A stretch of DNA of 64,000 bases. Source: Fimbriimonadaceae bacterium (GTDB lineage: Bacteria; Armatimonadota; Fimbriimonadia; Fimbriimonadales; Fimbriimonadaceae). How positions within the stretch are numbered: position 1 is the first letter of the stretch; each line of letters starts with the position of its first letter. Position numbers and translations under genes: made by a program. Positions 8,338 through 17,007 of this stretch are shown here, piece after piece. Under the pieces are notes generated by a model that was given only the letters and a program-made list of their open reading frames with translations, made no database searches and had not been told where the DNA came from. The stretch covers positions 1 through 64,000 of the forward strand of contig JAIBBE010000074.1 of the NCBI GenBank assembly GCA_019694835.1. Direction: 5' to 3'.

Positions 8338-8919
8338 ATGAGGCGAAATCTCTCAACACTTGAGTACACCGTGCTGGGCTATGCGTGGCTGCGGGGGCCG
8401 TGCACCACGTACGCCATCATGAAGGAGCTCTCCCAGTCCGAATCGACTTACCATCAGTCTCGAGCGGGGACCGCGTACTCGATTGCGAGGCGTCTTGTCG
8501 GATTCGGGCTGTTGGATCAAGACGAGAGCGGCAGCGTCACGATCTCGTCAGCCGGACTTGCGGAACTCCAGGCTTGGCTGACACCTCCCATCCCGCGTGA
8601 AGACGTCGCCCACTCCGCCGACCTCCTGCGCCTGCGGTTCTTCTTCCTCGGTGCGGTGGATCAAGCGACGAGATTGGCGTTCATCGACGCCGCCATCGAA
8701 GATCTGCATGCGTTCTTGAAGCGCTGTCGAGACCTCCTGCCGAAAAACGAGGCATTGGGCGACTACTACGGCGTTCTGGCGACTACTTCGACGCTTCTTG
8801 AGACCAAAGCGCGGATCCACTGGCTCCAATTGGTCCGCAATCTGGTGGTCGATCCGTTGCCGGATGAGAATTGGTCCGCTGAGTTGCTCGGGCGTTTTCC
8901 CGAACTCAACTTCCCCTGA
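8338..8919 (+). CDS. PadR-family transcriptional regulator
   Basis: A 193-residue regulator. The N-terminal winged helix is typical of PadR: STLEYTVLGYAWLRGPCTTYAIMKE, then GTAYSIARRLVGFGLLDQDESG, where the second helix and wing read DNA. The C-terminal half (about 90-190) is helical, with LRLRFFFLG and a long dimerisation helix, as in the PadR C-terminal domain. The ATG at 8338 has a CAGGAT box seven bases before it and no ribosome site, so the mRNA is probably leaderless. It sits between two paralogous PDZ-hydrolase genes and next to the palindrome at 8284-8298, so it probably represses one or both of them in response to a small ligand. Confidence 0.88.
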   Translation: MRRNLSTLEYTVLGYAWLRGPCTTYAIMKELSQSESTYHQSRAGTAYSIARRLVGFGLLDQDESGSVTISSAGLAELQAWLTPPIPREDVAHSADLLRLRFFFLGAVDQATRLAFIDAAIEDLHAFLKRCRDLLPKNEALGDYYGVLATTSTLLETKARIHWLQLVRNLVVDPLPDENWSAELLGRFPELNFP

Positions 8920-8979
8920 ATCGCACAAGATGTCCGCCTGCCCGAAACGGTACGGTGGCTTCGTTTCGTATGGCAGGTG

Positions 8980-10308
8980 ATGAATCGCCGCTTCTTGTTC
9001 GTCGCCGCCCTCTGGGCTGTCTCGGTGATGGCTTGGGCACAGCCCTTGCCACGCAAGGCTGCCTTCGGTGCCCAACTTCTCGCGGCCACCCCCGAGCAAC
9101 GGAGCAAGGCCGGACTCAAGGAGGGCGAAGGTGTGACGCTGGGCAATGTTCTGCCTGCGCTTTCGGCCGAGGCTGCCGGACTCAAAACGGGGGACATTCT
9201 GATCGCCGTCGATGGCAAGAAGGTCGGGACACCCGCTGATTGCGTCGCCGTCTTCCGGACAAAGAACGGTGGCGAGTCCGTTACGGTGGAGTACGTTCGC
9301 GAAGGCAAGCGCGACAAGAAGACCATCGCCCTCAAAGAGCGGCCGCGCCAAAAGCCGGACGGTTTCGAGGTCGTCTATGACCAAGTCGTCTCCAACGGGA
9401 AGCGCATCCGCTTGATTGTGACCAGGCCCAGCGGTGGCGGCAAGCATCCCGTCGTCATGCTCATCGGAGGAATAGGTGCGTACAGCGTCGACGGAGACTT
9501 CCCCAATGTCGCGTACGGCAAAATCATGGGTCCGATCGCGAAGGCGGGCTACGCCACTGCGCGCATCGACAAGCCGGGACAGGGCGACAGTGAGGGGCCA
9601 ATCTACAGTGACCTCACCTTCAACGTCGAACTCGAGGCGTACCGTGACACCCTCAAAGCCCTCAAGAAGATGGAAGGCATCGACCCGGACAAGATCTTTA
9701 TCTTTGGCCACAGCATGGGTGGCGCCTTTGGTCCCATCCTGGGAGCGGAAACGGACCTCGCTGGAATCATGGTGGGAGGGACGATTGCGAAGACGTGGAC
9801 CGAGTACATGCTCGAGAACACCCGTCGGCAGTCACTGCTCAGCGGCGCCAGCCTCGGAGACGTCGGAGCGTCCCAAATGCGACTCGCTTCGATTGTTCAC
9901 TACCTGTTCACCGAGGGCAAAACGCCCGATCAAATCGCCAAGGACCACCCTGACCTCGCTGGCGACGTGCGCGGAATGGTCCCAGATGGCAAAACGTACT
10001 CCGGCGTCGGCTTGCCGTTCTTCAAGGAGTTGGCCGGATACAACTTGGCGGGCTACTGGACAAAGGTCAAGGCACCGACGCTCGCCTTCTGGGGCGAAAA
10101 CGACTTCATTTCGACCGAGGAAGATCACGAGATGATCAAGAAGATCGTTGGTGACAAGGGCACCTTCGTAAAAGTCCCGCAGTCCGACCATGGGTTCTTC
10201 AAGACCACGTCGTTCGCCGATAGCGCCGCCAAGTGGGGCCGCCCCGGCAGCGAGTTCAACCCCAATATTATCGACATCCTCCTCGGTTGGCTGAAGGAAC
10301 GGCGCTAG
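8980..10308 (+). CDS. Exported PDZ-domain alpha/beta-hydrolase, copy 2
   Basis: A 442-residue paralogue of the 6904-8283 gene with the same plan: signal peptide ending at AWAQP, PDZ domain at about 30-120 (SAEAAGLKTGDILIAVDGKKV), and alpha/beta-hydrolase with nucleophile Ser245 in GHSMGGA. GQGDSEGP, an Asp in WGENDFIS and His in SDHGFFK fill the other expected positions. GTG 8977 directly before the ATG is an equally possible start. No clear -10 box at the standard distance is seen; a 7-bp inverted repeat (8943-8949 with 8962-8968, CGAAACG/CGTTTCG) lies just upstream. It follows the PadR gene by 60 bp and may be read through from it. Confidence 0.85.
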   Translation: MNRRFLFVAALWAVSVMAWAQPLPRKAAFGAQLLAATPEQRSKAGLKEGEGVTLGNVLPALSAEAAGLKTGDILIAVDGKKVGTPADCVAVFRTKNGGESVTVEYVREGKRDKKTIALKERPRQKPDGFEVVYDQVVSNGKRIRLIVTRPSGGGKHPVVMLIGGIGAYSVDGDFPNVAYGKIMGPIAKAGYATARIDKPGQGDSEGPIYSDLTFNVELEAYRDTLKALKKMEGIDPDKIFIFGHSMGGAFGPILGAETDLAGIMVGGTIAKTWTEYMLENTRRQSLLSGASLGDVGASQMRLASIVHYLFTEGKTPDQIAKDHPDLAGDVRGMVPDGKTYSGVGLPFFKELAGYNLAGYWTKVKAPTLAFWGENDFISTEEDHEMIKKIVGDKGTFVKVPQSDHGFFKTTSFADSAAKWGRPGSEFNPNIIDILLGWLKERR

Positions 10309-10321
10309 CCTCCGCCCGCCG

Positions 10322-10461
10322 GCCCCCTCCCTGTCCCTCCCCCACCGGAGTGGGAGAGGGGACCCGACCGATCTCACACATCGACACGCCCGCACTCAAC
10401 GCCTGGAAACTCCGAGCACGTCCCCTCTCCCACTCCGGTGGGGGAGGGACAGGGAGGGGGC
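10322..10461. repeat. Long inverted repeat, family B
   Basis: Perfect 42-bp arms at 10322-10363 and 10420-10461 (one strand opens GCCCCCTCCCTGTCCCTCCC) enclose a 56-bp unrelated centre. The element begins 13 bp after the stop of the PDZ-hydrolase gene. Two more members lie at 34818-34957 and 40387-40546, also directly behind plus-strand genes. The central sequences differ between copies. The predicted hairpin is very stable and could end or protect the upstream mRNA. Confidence 0.9.
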
Positions 10462-10555
10462 TCGAATTTGGACCGCTACCGGTCATTGCCCGAAAAAACT
10501 TCCGCATCAGGCGCGCTCGGTCCTCGCGACTCGATCCCCCACGGGACCTCCGAAC

Positions 10556-11581
10556 CTAGTACACGGAGTCGGGGAAGTAGTAGTCCTTGGCGTTGTCCGG
10601 GGTGATGAGGTCGACGTCAATCATCATGTGCTTGGGCATGAACTGCTTGGCCTTATCCTTGCCCGCTCGGAGCATGCCGGCAGCGTTTTGGATACCAACG
10701 GCGATCATTGAGGGCGGATAGGTGATATTGGCGGGATAGAGCGGATCGTTGTCCATCACACGCTTGACGATGTCCTTCATGCCGGCTCCGCCGAGAATCC
10801 AAACGTTCTTGTCGCGGCCAGCGGCCTTGAGGGCGTTCTCGACCCCGAGGGCCATGTCGTCGTCACTGGCCCAGATCGCATCGATCTGCGGCTGAGCGAC
10901 GAGGATGTTCTGCATCACCTTCTCGGCCTTTTCGCGGTTCCACATGCCGCTGTCTTGGGCGACGATCTGGATGCCGGGGCTCTTCTTGAAGACCTCGAGC
11001 GCGGCGTTGACACGGTCGGTGTTGACGGTTGAGGGGATGCCTTCGAGGATGACGATTTTGCCTTGACCCCCGAGCTTCTCGACCATGAACTCTGCCGACT
11101 TGCGCCCGAAGGCCTTGTTGTCGCCTTCGATGAAGAGATCGGCGACCGGCTTGGTGAACCCGCGATCGACGTTGACGATCAAGATGCCAGCTGCTTGGAG
11201 CTTCTCGGCGATCGGGGTGATGGGAGCGCTCTCGGTGGCGAGGATGACGAGCGCATCGACGCCCTGGCTTTGGAGGTTCTCGAGGTCGCTGATCTGCTCA
11301 CTCGGCTCCTTGGCGTCTTCAATAATCCAATCGATATCGGGGTTCAGCTTGGCCGCCTGGTCGGCCCACCACTTGACGCCGGCCGTCCAGCCATGATCGG
11401 CGGCAGGAATGGAAACTCCCACTTTGTAACGCTTGCCGGACGTATTGCCCGATCCGCCCGAGGCCGAGCCTGTCGTGCCGCCATCGCCGGTCTTGGCGTC
11501 CGAGGCGGGCTGACATCCGGCAACTACGACCACGGCTAAGGCAGCCAACGCCCACTGCGTCCATCGTTTCAAATTCATCAT
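10556..11581 (-). CDS. Sugar ABC transporter substrate-binding lipoprotein (ribose/galactose type)
   Basis: A 341-residue periplasmic binding protein of the RbsB type. It begins MMNLKRW, has a hydrophobic segment and a lipobox VVAGC, so it is a lipoprotein. A Gly/Ser-rich linker (about 30-48) precedes the binding fold: YKVGVSIPAADHGWTAGV, then QGVDALVILATES, IVNVDRGF and IWASDDDMALGVENALKAAG, all classic of pentose/hexose-binding proteins. AGGAGG seven bases before the first ATG is a strong ribosome site, and TATACT (opposite 11605-11610) is a good -10 box. No permease or ATPase is next to it, so its transporter is encoded elsewhere. Confidence 0.88.
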   Translation of the reverse strand: MMNLKRWTQWALAALAVVVVAGCQPASDAKTGDGGTTGSASGGSGNTSGKRYKVGVSIPAADHGWTAGVKWWADQAAKLNPDIDWIIEDAKEPSEQISDLENLQSQGVDALVILATESAPITPIAEKLQAAGILIVNVDRGFTKPVADLFIEGDNKAFGRKSAEFMVEKLGGQGKIVILEGIPSTVNTDRVNAALEVFKKSPGIQIVAQDSGMWNREKAEKVMQNILVAQPQIDAIWASDDDMALGVENALKAAGRDKNVWILGGAGMKDIVKRVMDNDPLYPANITYPPSMIAVGIQNAAGMLRAGKDKAKQFMPKHMMIDVDLITPDNAKDYYFPDSVY

Positions 11582-11624
11582 CGCAAAACCTCCTGACGGC
11601 GGCTAGTATACGATGGAATCGGAG

Positions 11625-12251
11625 CTAATGGGAACGTGTCCGGCGACGAGCGGCCCAAGCCGCGAGCGGAGCGAGAACGAGAAGCGTCACGGGCTCCGGT
11701 ACAATGCCGATTCTCACGCTGTCGAGACCCGTCACCTGAGTCTGATCTGTGTTGCTGAACTGACGGATGCGGATCTCGAAACGACCAATCCCATGCATGA
11801 GATCGACCCAGTTGCCGCTCGTCAGCTGCCATGCCGAAGAGCTGAGCGGAATCTGGAAGTGTCGCCAACCATGAACAGATGTCGGAGTCGCGCCCAGCCA
11901 CTTGGCACTCCCAAGCGGGCCGCTGAGTCTCACCTCATAGGGAAGCGGCGAGCCATTCGAGGGCCAATGGTCGATGCGTAGATCGAAGTCGATCGCACCG
12001 GTGCCAATCAGGGAACTCCAGTCACCGAGGTACTGGATCGGTGCGACGACGAACGTGCTGCTGCATGGTTCAGCCCATTGCAGATAGCCGCCAGGACTTC
12101 CGCCTGAAGATCGCCAAGAGAACCCACCGTTGCACGTGTCACCTCGCCAGCCTTCGGCGCTGGCATCGAAACCGGAAGTGGCGAAGAACTGGGCAAAGCT
12201 CGCCGAACAGAGCGCACCAAAGCTGGACAGAGCAAGCACACGGAGGATCAT
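11625..12251 (-). CDS. PEP-CTERM sorted surface protein
   Basis: A protein of about 208 residues with a signal peptide (ILRVLALSSFGALCSASFAQ), a beta-rich body resembling a carbohydrate-binding-like sandwich, and a classic PEP-CTERM tail: VPEP, a hydrophobic stretch, then RRRTRSH. Such tails are cut and anchored by exosortase, which is not in this window. Choice of the second ATG (12251) rests on TAGGAT (opposite 12259-12264), which would overlap the first ATG but lies seven bases before this one, suggesting a leaderless mRNA. The function is unknown; PEP-CTERM proteins often join exopolysaccharide or floc formation. Confidence 0.8.
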   Translation of the reverse strand: MILRVLALSSFGALCSASFAQFFATSGFDASAEGWRGDTCNGGFSWRSSGGSPGGYLQWAEPCSSTFVVAPIQYLGDWSSLIGTGAIDFDLRIDHWPSNGSPLPYEVRLSGPLGSAKWLGATPTSVHGWRHFQIPLSSSAWQLTSGNWVDLMHGIGRFEIRIRQFSNTDQTQVTGLDSVRIGIVPEPVTLLVLAPLAAWAARRRTRSH

Positions 12252-12371
12252 GACTACCATCCTATCACACGTTTTGGGAGAGGGGAACGTTCGATTCTGG
12301 CAATCCGGCTTATTCGCGAGCCAGGCGTTACGCGGCAACGGTCCGCGCGTCGAACCTTCATAATCAAGACC

Positions 12372-14948
12372 TTGGTGCGTTCGTCGAAGCGGAATTGGAG
12401 GGCAAATCGGTGGCTGGCCGTGATAGGAGCCGTCGTTCTGGGCGCATCGGCACCTGCTCAGGCCCCTTGGTACAAGTGGCTCGACAAAGAAGTCATCAAG
12501 AAGATCGAGATTACGGGTTATCGCAAGCTCGGCTACCACAACCACTTTGTTCGAGGTGACCGCGAGGCCTTTGACCAGCTCGAGTACTCCGGCCTAGGTG
12601 ATCGCAAACTGACGGACACGGGCGCGGTCAACATTACCGGGCGCAAGGTGCTTGGGCTCTTCAATTTTCAGGCAACGATCCTCGACAGCCGGTTCAACGA
12701 CCCTCAGGGCCAGAAGTTCAGCCTCAACTACGCTCGAAATGGCGTGACGGTCGACGCGGGCGATATTTTTGGGAGCCTCCTCAACACGAACCAGTTTGCC
12801 GCCTTCAACAAGACCTTGCGGGGCGTGTCGGTTGGCTATCGAACGGGGCGGTTTCAAGTGAAGGCCATCCAGAGTCAGGCTCGGGGTAGCGCCCGCACCG
12901 TAACGCTCAACGGCAACAACTCGACTGGGCCGTACTACCTCCAAGTCAGCCAAATCGTGCGGGGTTCGGAAGAAGTACAAGTCGACGGCGTCAAGAAAAC
13001 GCTCGGCACCGATTACGTAGTCAACTACGAACTCGGCTCGATCACCTTTATCGACCAGATCGTTTCGCCGACCTCATCGATCGTGGTCAGCTTCGAAGCG
13101 CTCGGGTTCAACGCCCAGAATGGCATCGTCCAGGGCGCGGGTATGACCTACGATTTTGGCAAGGTCGGGCGAATTGGGCTCACTGGCATGCAGCAAAAGG
13201 CTCGCGGGACGACCGGGCTGAGCCAGCGGCTGGAGAAGTTTCAGGGCTTCGGAGAGCCGTCGCGGGCTTACATCCTGCAGTTCGAGCCGCTCGAAGGTTC
13301 GGCATTCACCGTGAGGGTCGATGGAGTTGAGCAAACACTCGGCATCGATTACGTTTTCGACACGGCCACCAAGAGCATCTTCTATTTCACGCGCTTCATC
13401 CCGCCGACCAGCAACGTCGATGTCCTGTACACGCCTCGCCCGACTACCACCGCCGACGGGGACCGCGAGAACATTGGAATCGACTACCGGATTCCGCTCG
13501 GCACGAAGGGCCAAAACGGGTCGCTGACGTTTAGTCAGGCAACCGGGCGTCTCAAGTCTGAGTCCAATCCCATGAGCGGCGTGGCACGCGGGGCGACGCT
13601 GGACTATCGGACCGGCAAAATCGAGTTTCGGGGGACGGTGCGCGAGATTCCATCTACGTACGTTGCGGTTGAGACGCGAGGTTTCGGGCGCAATGAGAAG
13701 GCGAGCGATTGGACGCTGAACTACAAACCAAAGGGCTCCGTCAAGTACACCCTGCGCGGGCTGAACAGTCGGGTCGAGAATCGGGTCACGCAGTCTGACG
13801 GCACGATTACGTTTTATCCGGCTCGGTTCACCGTTCTTCAGGGAAGCGTTTCCTATACGCCGAGCTTTGCGACGACGCCTTGGACGCTCGACCATCGGCG
13901 GACAGAATCGAACTACTCCGGCAATCGAACTCGACTGGACACCACGAGCCTGGCCGCCACCAAGTCGTTCGGGCGGCTCGACACCAAGATCGAGCTTCAG
14001 CGACAAGCCGGCATTGGGCCAGTCACCAATGGCGGGGTTATCGAGGAAGGGACCCTCAACCTGAATACGATCCGTTTTGGCCTCGGCTACAGCCCGGCGG
14101 GAAATCTCACGCTGCAGGGCCGGACGAGCTTGAGTGCGGTCAACGCAAACGGCAAGAGCGGCGGCGGCAGCGATACCACGATCAGCGCGATCTATCAACC
14201 CAACGACCGCCTCGGCTTCAATGCCCAATACGCGATGAGCGACTCGGGGCAGTTGGCTACCCTGGGTTCATTCCAGAACGGGTTCGGACTCGGCTACGGT
14301 GGCAACGGGTTCTCGGGTGGCGTAACCGGTGACACCAATACGGGCGCGACGAGCCTTCGGCAGTGGAGCCTGTCCACGTCATACACCCCGACCGACCGAA
14401 TCAACCTCACCGCTGGCATCAGCGCGACGAAGCAATCAGGATCGGTGAGTTCGAACAGTGACAGTCAGGGCTTCGGCCTTGCCGCGACGCTCGATTTCGG
14501 CAAGGGCTACACATTCGCGACGAGCATTGATCGGACGCAGACCTCGTTCATTGACTCACCCCTCACGTCGAGCGCCACGAATTGGGACCTCTACTTCCAA
14601 GCAAACCCGGCTGGTCGATGGTCGTACCGCCTTGGCGCCAGTTTCTTGCTGAACGGCGGCAACAGCGAGTTCAAGCAGAACAGCCATGCCTACGAAGCAA
14701 GTCTGACGTATCGGTTTGCGAATCGCCAAGCCCTGAACTTCAACATCAGCTCGGGTCGGACTCGGGGTTACTATCCGCAGGACGACTTCGATTACGGTGT
14801 GACGTACCAGTATCAAATCTGGCAGAACCTCGCCCTGAACCTCAGCTATCGGTTCCGGGATGTGAAGAACCTAGACCCCACGATCACGAGCGGAGCGTAC
14901 CGTTCGGGCGGCTTTGATTTGGAATTGTCGTTCAACTTTGGGCGGTAA
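12372..14948 (+). CDS. Large outer-membrane beta-barrel candidate
   Basis: An 858-residue exported protein with a signal peptide ending near SAPAQAPW. The body is built of alternating strands with many Tyr, Asn, Ser and Thr, paired-strand repeats such as FTVRVDGVEQTLGIDYVFD and EEVQVDGVKKTLGTDYVVNYE (two copies of the same module at about 195 and 310), and a C-terminal barrel-like half that ends in FDLELSFNFGR, with the aromatic ending typical of barrels recognised by the Bam machinery. The role (porin, secretion or adhesion) is not evident. CATAAT at about 12360 precedes the TTG start by seven bases; GTG 12375 is the alternative start. The next gene has a BamE-like fold. Confidence 0.7.
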   Translation: MVRSSKRNWRANRWLAVIGAVVLGASAPAQAPWYKWLDKEVIKKIEITGYRKLGYHNHFVRGDREAFDQLEYSGLGDRKLTDTGAVNITGRKVLGLFNFQATILDSRFNDPQGQKFSLNYARNGVTVDAGDIFGSLLNTNQFAAFNKTLRGVSVGYRTGRFQVKAIQSQARGSARTVTLNGNNSTGPYYLQVSQIVRGSEEVQVDGVKKTLGTDYVVNYELGSITFIDQIVSPTSSIVVSFEALGFNAQNGIVQGAGMTYDFGKVGRIGLTGMQQKARGTTGLSQRLEKFQGFGEPSRAYILQFEPLEGSAFTVRVDGVEQTLGIDYVFDTATKSIFYFTRFIPPTSNVDVLYTPRPTTTADGDRENIGIDYRIPLGTKGQNGSLTFSQATGRLKSESNPMSGVARGATLDYRTGKIEFRGTVREIPSTYVAVETRGFGRNEKASDWTLNYKPKGSVKYTLRGLNSRVENRVTQSDGTITFYPARFTVLQGSVSYTPSFATTPWTLDHRRTESNYSGNRTRLDTTSLAATKSFGRLDTKIELQRQAGIGPVTNGGVIEEGTLNLNTIRFGLGYSPAGNLTLQGRTSLSAVNANGKSGGGSDTTISAIYQPNDRLGFNAQYAMSDSGQLATLGSFQNGFGLGYGGNGFSGGVTGDTNTGATSLRQWSLSTSYTPTDRINLTAGISATKQSGSVSSNSDSQGFGLAATLDFGKGYTFATSIDRTQTSFIDSPLTSSATNWDLYFQANPAGRWSYRLGASFLLNGGNSEFKQNSHAYEASLTYRFANRQALNFNISSGRTRGYYPQDDFDYGVTYQYQIWQNLALNLSYRFRDVKNLDPTITSGAYRSGGFDLELSFNFGR

Positions 14949-14966
14949 GCTCGGGCGTATCAATCG

Positions 14967-15383
14967 ATGTGGGCCAAGACGCGCAGCTCCTTGTTCTTCG
15001 TGTGTATTGTTCTGGCCATGACCTTCGGGTTTTGGCGGGGGATGTCTTTGCTCAGCCCATTCGGATATCCGTTTGACGACGCGAAGTTCTCGCGCAAACT
15101 GTGGCTCAGCGTTGACGGAAATGGCGAGTGCATCCGTGGGACGATGGTTGACGACCTGATCGACGAGCACTTGGACAAGGGGATGCGGAAAGAGGATGTC
15201 ACCCAGTTGCTAGGGGAGCACTCCGAGGCAGATACCACGCACTGGGGGCTTCCAGCCGAGGTCCAATCGGTCTGGACCTTCCCGGTGGGTGCTTGTAGCG
15301 GGTTCAAGGTCGATGGCGACTATTTGGCCATCGCCTTCGACGCTCATGGTCGCCTTATTCTGGCTTGGCACTATCAGAGTTAA
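14967..15383 (+). CDS. Small exported protein with BamE/SmpA-like fold
   Basis: A 138-residue protein with one N-terminal hydrophobic segment (SSLFFVCIVLAMTFGFW). The rest shows the two-helix, three-strand pattern of BamE/SmpA-OmlA proteins: DEHLDKGMRKEDVTQLLGEH, then VWTFPVGACSGF and DYLAIAFDAHGRLILAWHYQ. The KGMRKEDVTQLLGEP-like motif is the family hallmark. It has no lipobox, unlike BamE. It follows the putative outer-membrane barrel gene by 18 bp. Function is inferred only from fold resemblance. Confidence 0.5.
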   Translation: MWAKTRSSLFFVCIVLAMTFGFWRGMSLLSPFGYPFDDAKFSRKLWLSVDGNGECIRGTMVDDLIDEHLDKGMRKEDVTQLLGEHSEADTTHWGLPAEVQSVWTFPVGACSGFKVDGDYLAIAFDAHGRLILAWHYQS

Positions 15384-15385
15384 GG

Positions 15386-15991
15386 ATGTTCGTCTTCCAC
15401 TTGCTCATTCTTCTCAGCCAGCCTCGATGCCTCTCCGACTACGAAGTGGATGACACGCCTTTGATCATCAGGTCTGAGGGGCACGTGTGGGAGTTTCGGC
15501 ATCTCTGGGTGAAGACCCACTTGCTGAACCGTGGTCTCAAGGATGATCCGATTGAGGTGTTTTTTCTCGATGGCCAGCCGGTCAAGCGGATCGAAGGATA
15601 CAGCGGAAAGAGCTGGGAGCCGCAGGGGCGCTACTTCCAAGCGGTTCGGGTCCCTGTCAAATCGAGTTTCGACAAGGTCGTCGCGGTTCGAGGTGCCTTT
15701 GGTTTGGGCACCCACTGGGACACGATGTTCTATGGAATCCGAGGTCAAAGACTGACCCTCATTGGGCGCTCACCGGCAAACAACTCAAACGGACCGGTGA
15801 ACTACAAGGGCCGCCGCGACGACTGGCTCTTCGACGACTACGATCGTTACCGGACAATGGGTGGTGACTCAAGCATCCACCTCGTCCTCTTGCGGATCGG
15901 CGCGAATGGGAGATTTCATAAGGTGGGTCAGTGGAGATCGCGCCACGATCGGCGGCTGCGGAAGACGGTGCGGACAGACTTCCTCGAATAG
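15386..15991 (+). CDS. Exported protein of unknown function
   Basis: A protein of about 201 residues starting at ATG 15386, two bases after the stop of the BamE-like gene, so the pair is probably one operon. The N-terminus MFVFHLLILLSQPRCLS is a signal peptide. The mature part has many aromatic and charged residues (GHVWEFRHLWVKTHLL, GRRDDWLFDDYDRYR) and no motif that I recognise. An open frame extends upstream to 15365 but runs into the previous gene. Confidence 0.6.
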   Translation: MFVFHLLILLSQPRCLSDYEVDDTPLIIRSEGHVWEFRHLWVKTHLLNRGLKDDPIEVFFLDGQPVKRIEGYSGKSWEPQGRYFQAVRVPVKSSFDKVVAVRGAFGLGTHWDTMFYGIRGQRLTLIGRSPANNSNGPVNYKGRRDDWLFDDYDRYRTMGGDSSIHLVLLRIGANGRFHKVGQWRSRHDRRLRKTVRTDFLE

Positions 15992-16017
15992 CGGCGTTGT
16001 CATGTACAATCCAGATC

Positions 16018-16257
16018 ATGAGCGGCTCGGCCACACGAGTTTACAAAGACCTCATCTGGCAGGATAGCGATCGGGTGAGCGGTCAGCCTTGCTTCTACGG
16101 CACTCGCGTCCCGGTTCGATTTCTCTTCGAGTTTCTCGAGGCCGGTGCGCCGCTTGAAGAGTTCTTGGATTCCTATCCGAGCGTATCCCGAAGCATGGCA
16201 ATCGCCGTACTCGACGAGGCTCGGACTGGTCTATTGAGGGCTCTTGAAGCTGCCTGA
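16018..16257 (+). CDS. DUF433 antitoxin-like protein
   Basis: A 79-residue protein with the DUF433 core: DRVSGQPCFYGTRVPVRFLFEFLEAG, then DSYPSVSRSMAIAVLDEA, a small winged-helix-like DNA-binding fold. Members are usually the antitoxin partner of DUF5615 PIN-like proteins, and such a gene follows with a 14-bp overlap. ATG 16018 is supported by TACAAT (16005-16010, with TG upstream as an extended -10) seven bases before it, predicting a leaderless mRNA. Confidence 0.85.
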   Translation: MSGSATRVYKDLIWQDSDRVSGQPCFYGTRVPVRFLFEFLEAGAPLEEFLDSYPSVSRSMAIAVLDEARTGLLRALEAA

Positions 16258-16615
16258 GCCGAGGATCCTGCTAGATGAGAACCTCCCAATAGAATTGGCG
16301 GAGGTTCTCCCGCAAGCCAAGACGCTAGCTGGTCAAGGTTGGCTTGAGCTTCGAAACGGCGAGCTCTTGCGACTTGCTGAGGGACAGTTTGATCTCCTTC
16401 TCACGATGGACAAAGGCATTCTCTACCAGCATAACCACAGAGGTCGCCTAATGCGGATTGCAGTTCTCTCAGCCCCTAACTCGCGAATTGAGTCTCTCAT
16501 ACCGCTTTTGCCTAACCTCAATGATTTCATCGGTACGTCGCTGCCGGGCACTCTTGCCATTATTCGCGAAGATTCAGTTGTGATCGTGGCGGGCACGTCG
16601 TCCGAGACTCAATAG
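16244..16615 (+). CDS. DUF5615 PIN-like toxin
   Basis: A 123-residue PIN-like protein. RILLDENLPIEL at the N-terminus carries the first acidic pair, and DLLLTMDKGILYQHN in the middle carries the second acid, as in Mut7-C/DUF5615 proteins thought to be RNases. The start is TTG, overlapping the DUF433 gene by 14 bp, so translation is coupled. Together they form a toxin-antitoxin-like pair. The RNA target is unknown. Confidence 0.8.
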   Translation: MKLPEPRILLDENLPIELAEVLPQAKTLAGQGWLELRNGELLRLAEGQFDLLLTMDKGILYQHNHRGRLMRIAVLSAPNSRIESLIPLLPNLNDFIGTSLPGTLAIIREDSVVIVAGTSSETQ

Positions 16616-16637
16616 CGCAGGAAGCTGTCAGTAAAGA

Positions 16638-16910
16638 TTACATCAATAGAAGGACGGTGAACGCCAGGGCGACCAGACCCAAGAATGCGAGAACCTTGGT
16701 TCCTTCCTTCCAATTCGTCAAGCTCACCGAAGCCGCCACGCCCGCCCCGACAACCTGCACCAAGCCCTTCTCTAGGGGTGCGCTCATGGGCAATGCGAGC
16801 ATCAGAAGAAAGTAGCCAACGAACATCGTGACGAGAAAAGCCGCCAATCGGATTAGCGTGGTGCGGAGTTTGCCATCAGGTGGTGGAATTTCAGTAATCT
16901 TTCGTCCCAC
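16638..16910 (-). CDS. Small membrane protein
   Basis: A 90-residue protein with hydrophobic stretches at about 22-47 (LIRLAAFLVTMFVGYFLLML), 56-70 and 74-90, ending in LLLM. I chose GTG 16910 (MGRKITEIPPPDGK) over the in-frame ATG 16925 because TACACT (opposite 16917-16922) lies exactly six bases before this GTG, the spacing seen for other leaderless genes here. No family is recognised. Confidence 0.6.
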   Translation of the reverse strand: MGRKITEIPPPDGKLRTTLIRLAAFLVTMFVGYFLLMLALPMSAPLEKGLVQVVGAGVAASVSLTNWKEGTKVLAFLGLVALAFTVLLLM

Positions 16911-17007
16911 GTTTGCAGTGTACATTGTCAGATCAAGAGCCCAGCAGATGCGAGGCCCCGCCGGGGCGAACAACGAGACCGAATTGCTTCGTCTTTGATC
17001 AACGAGA

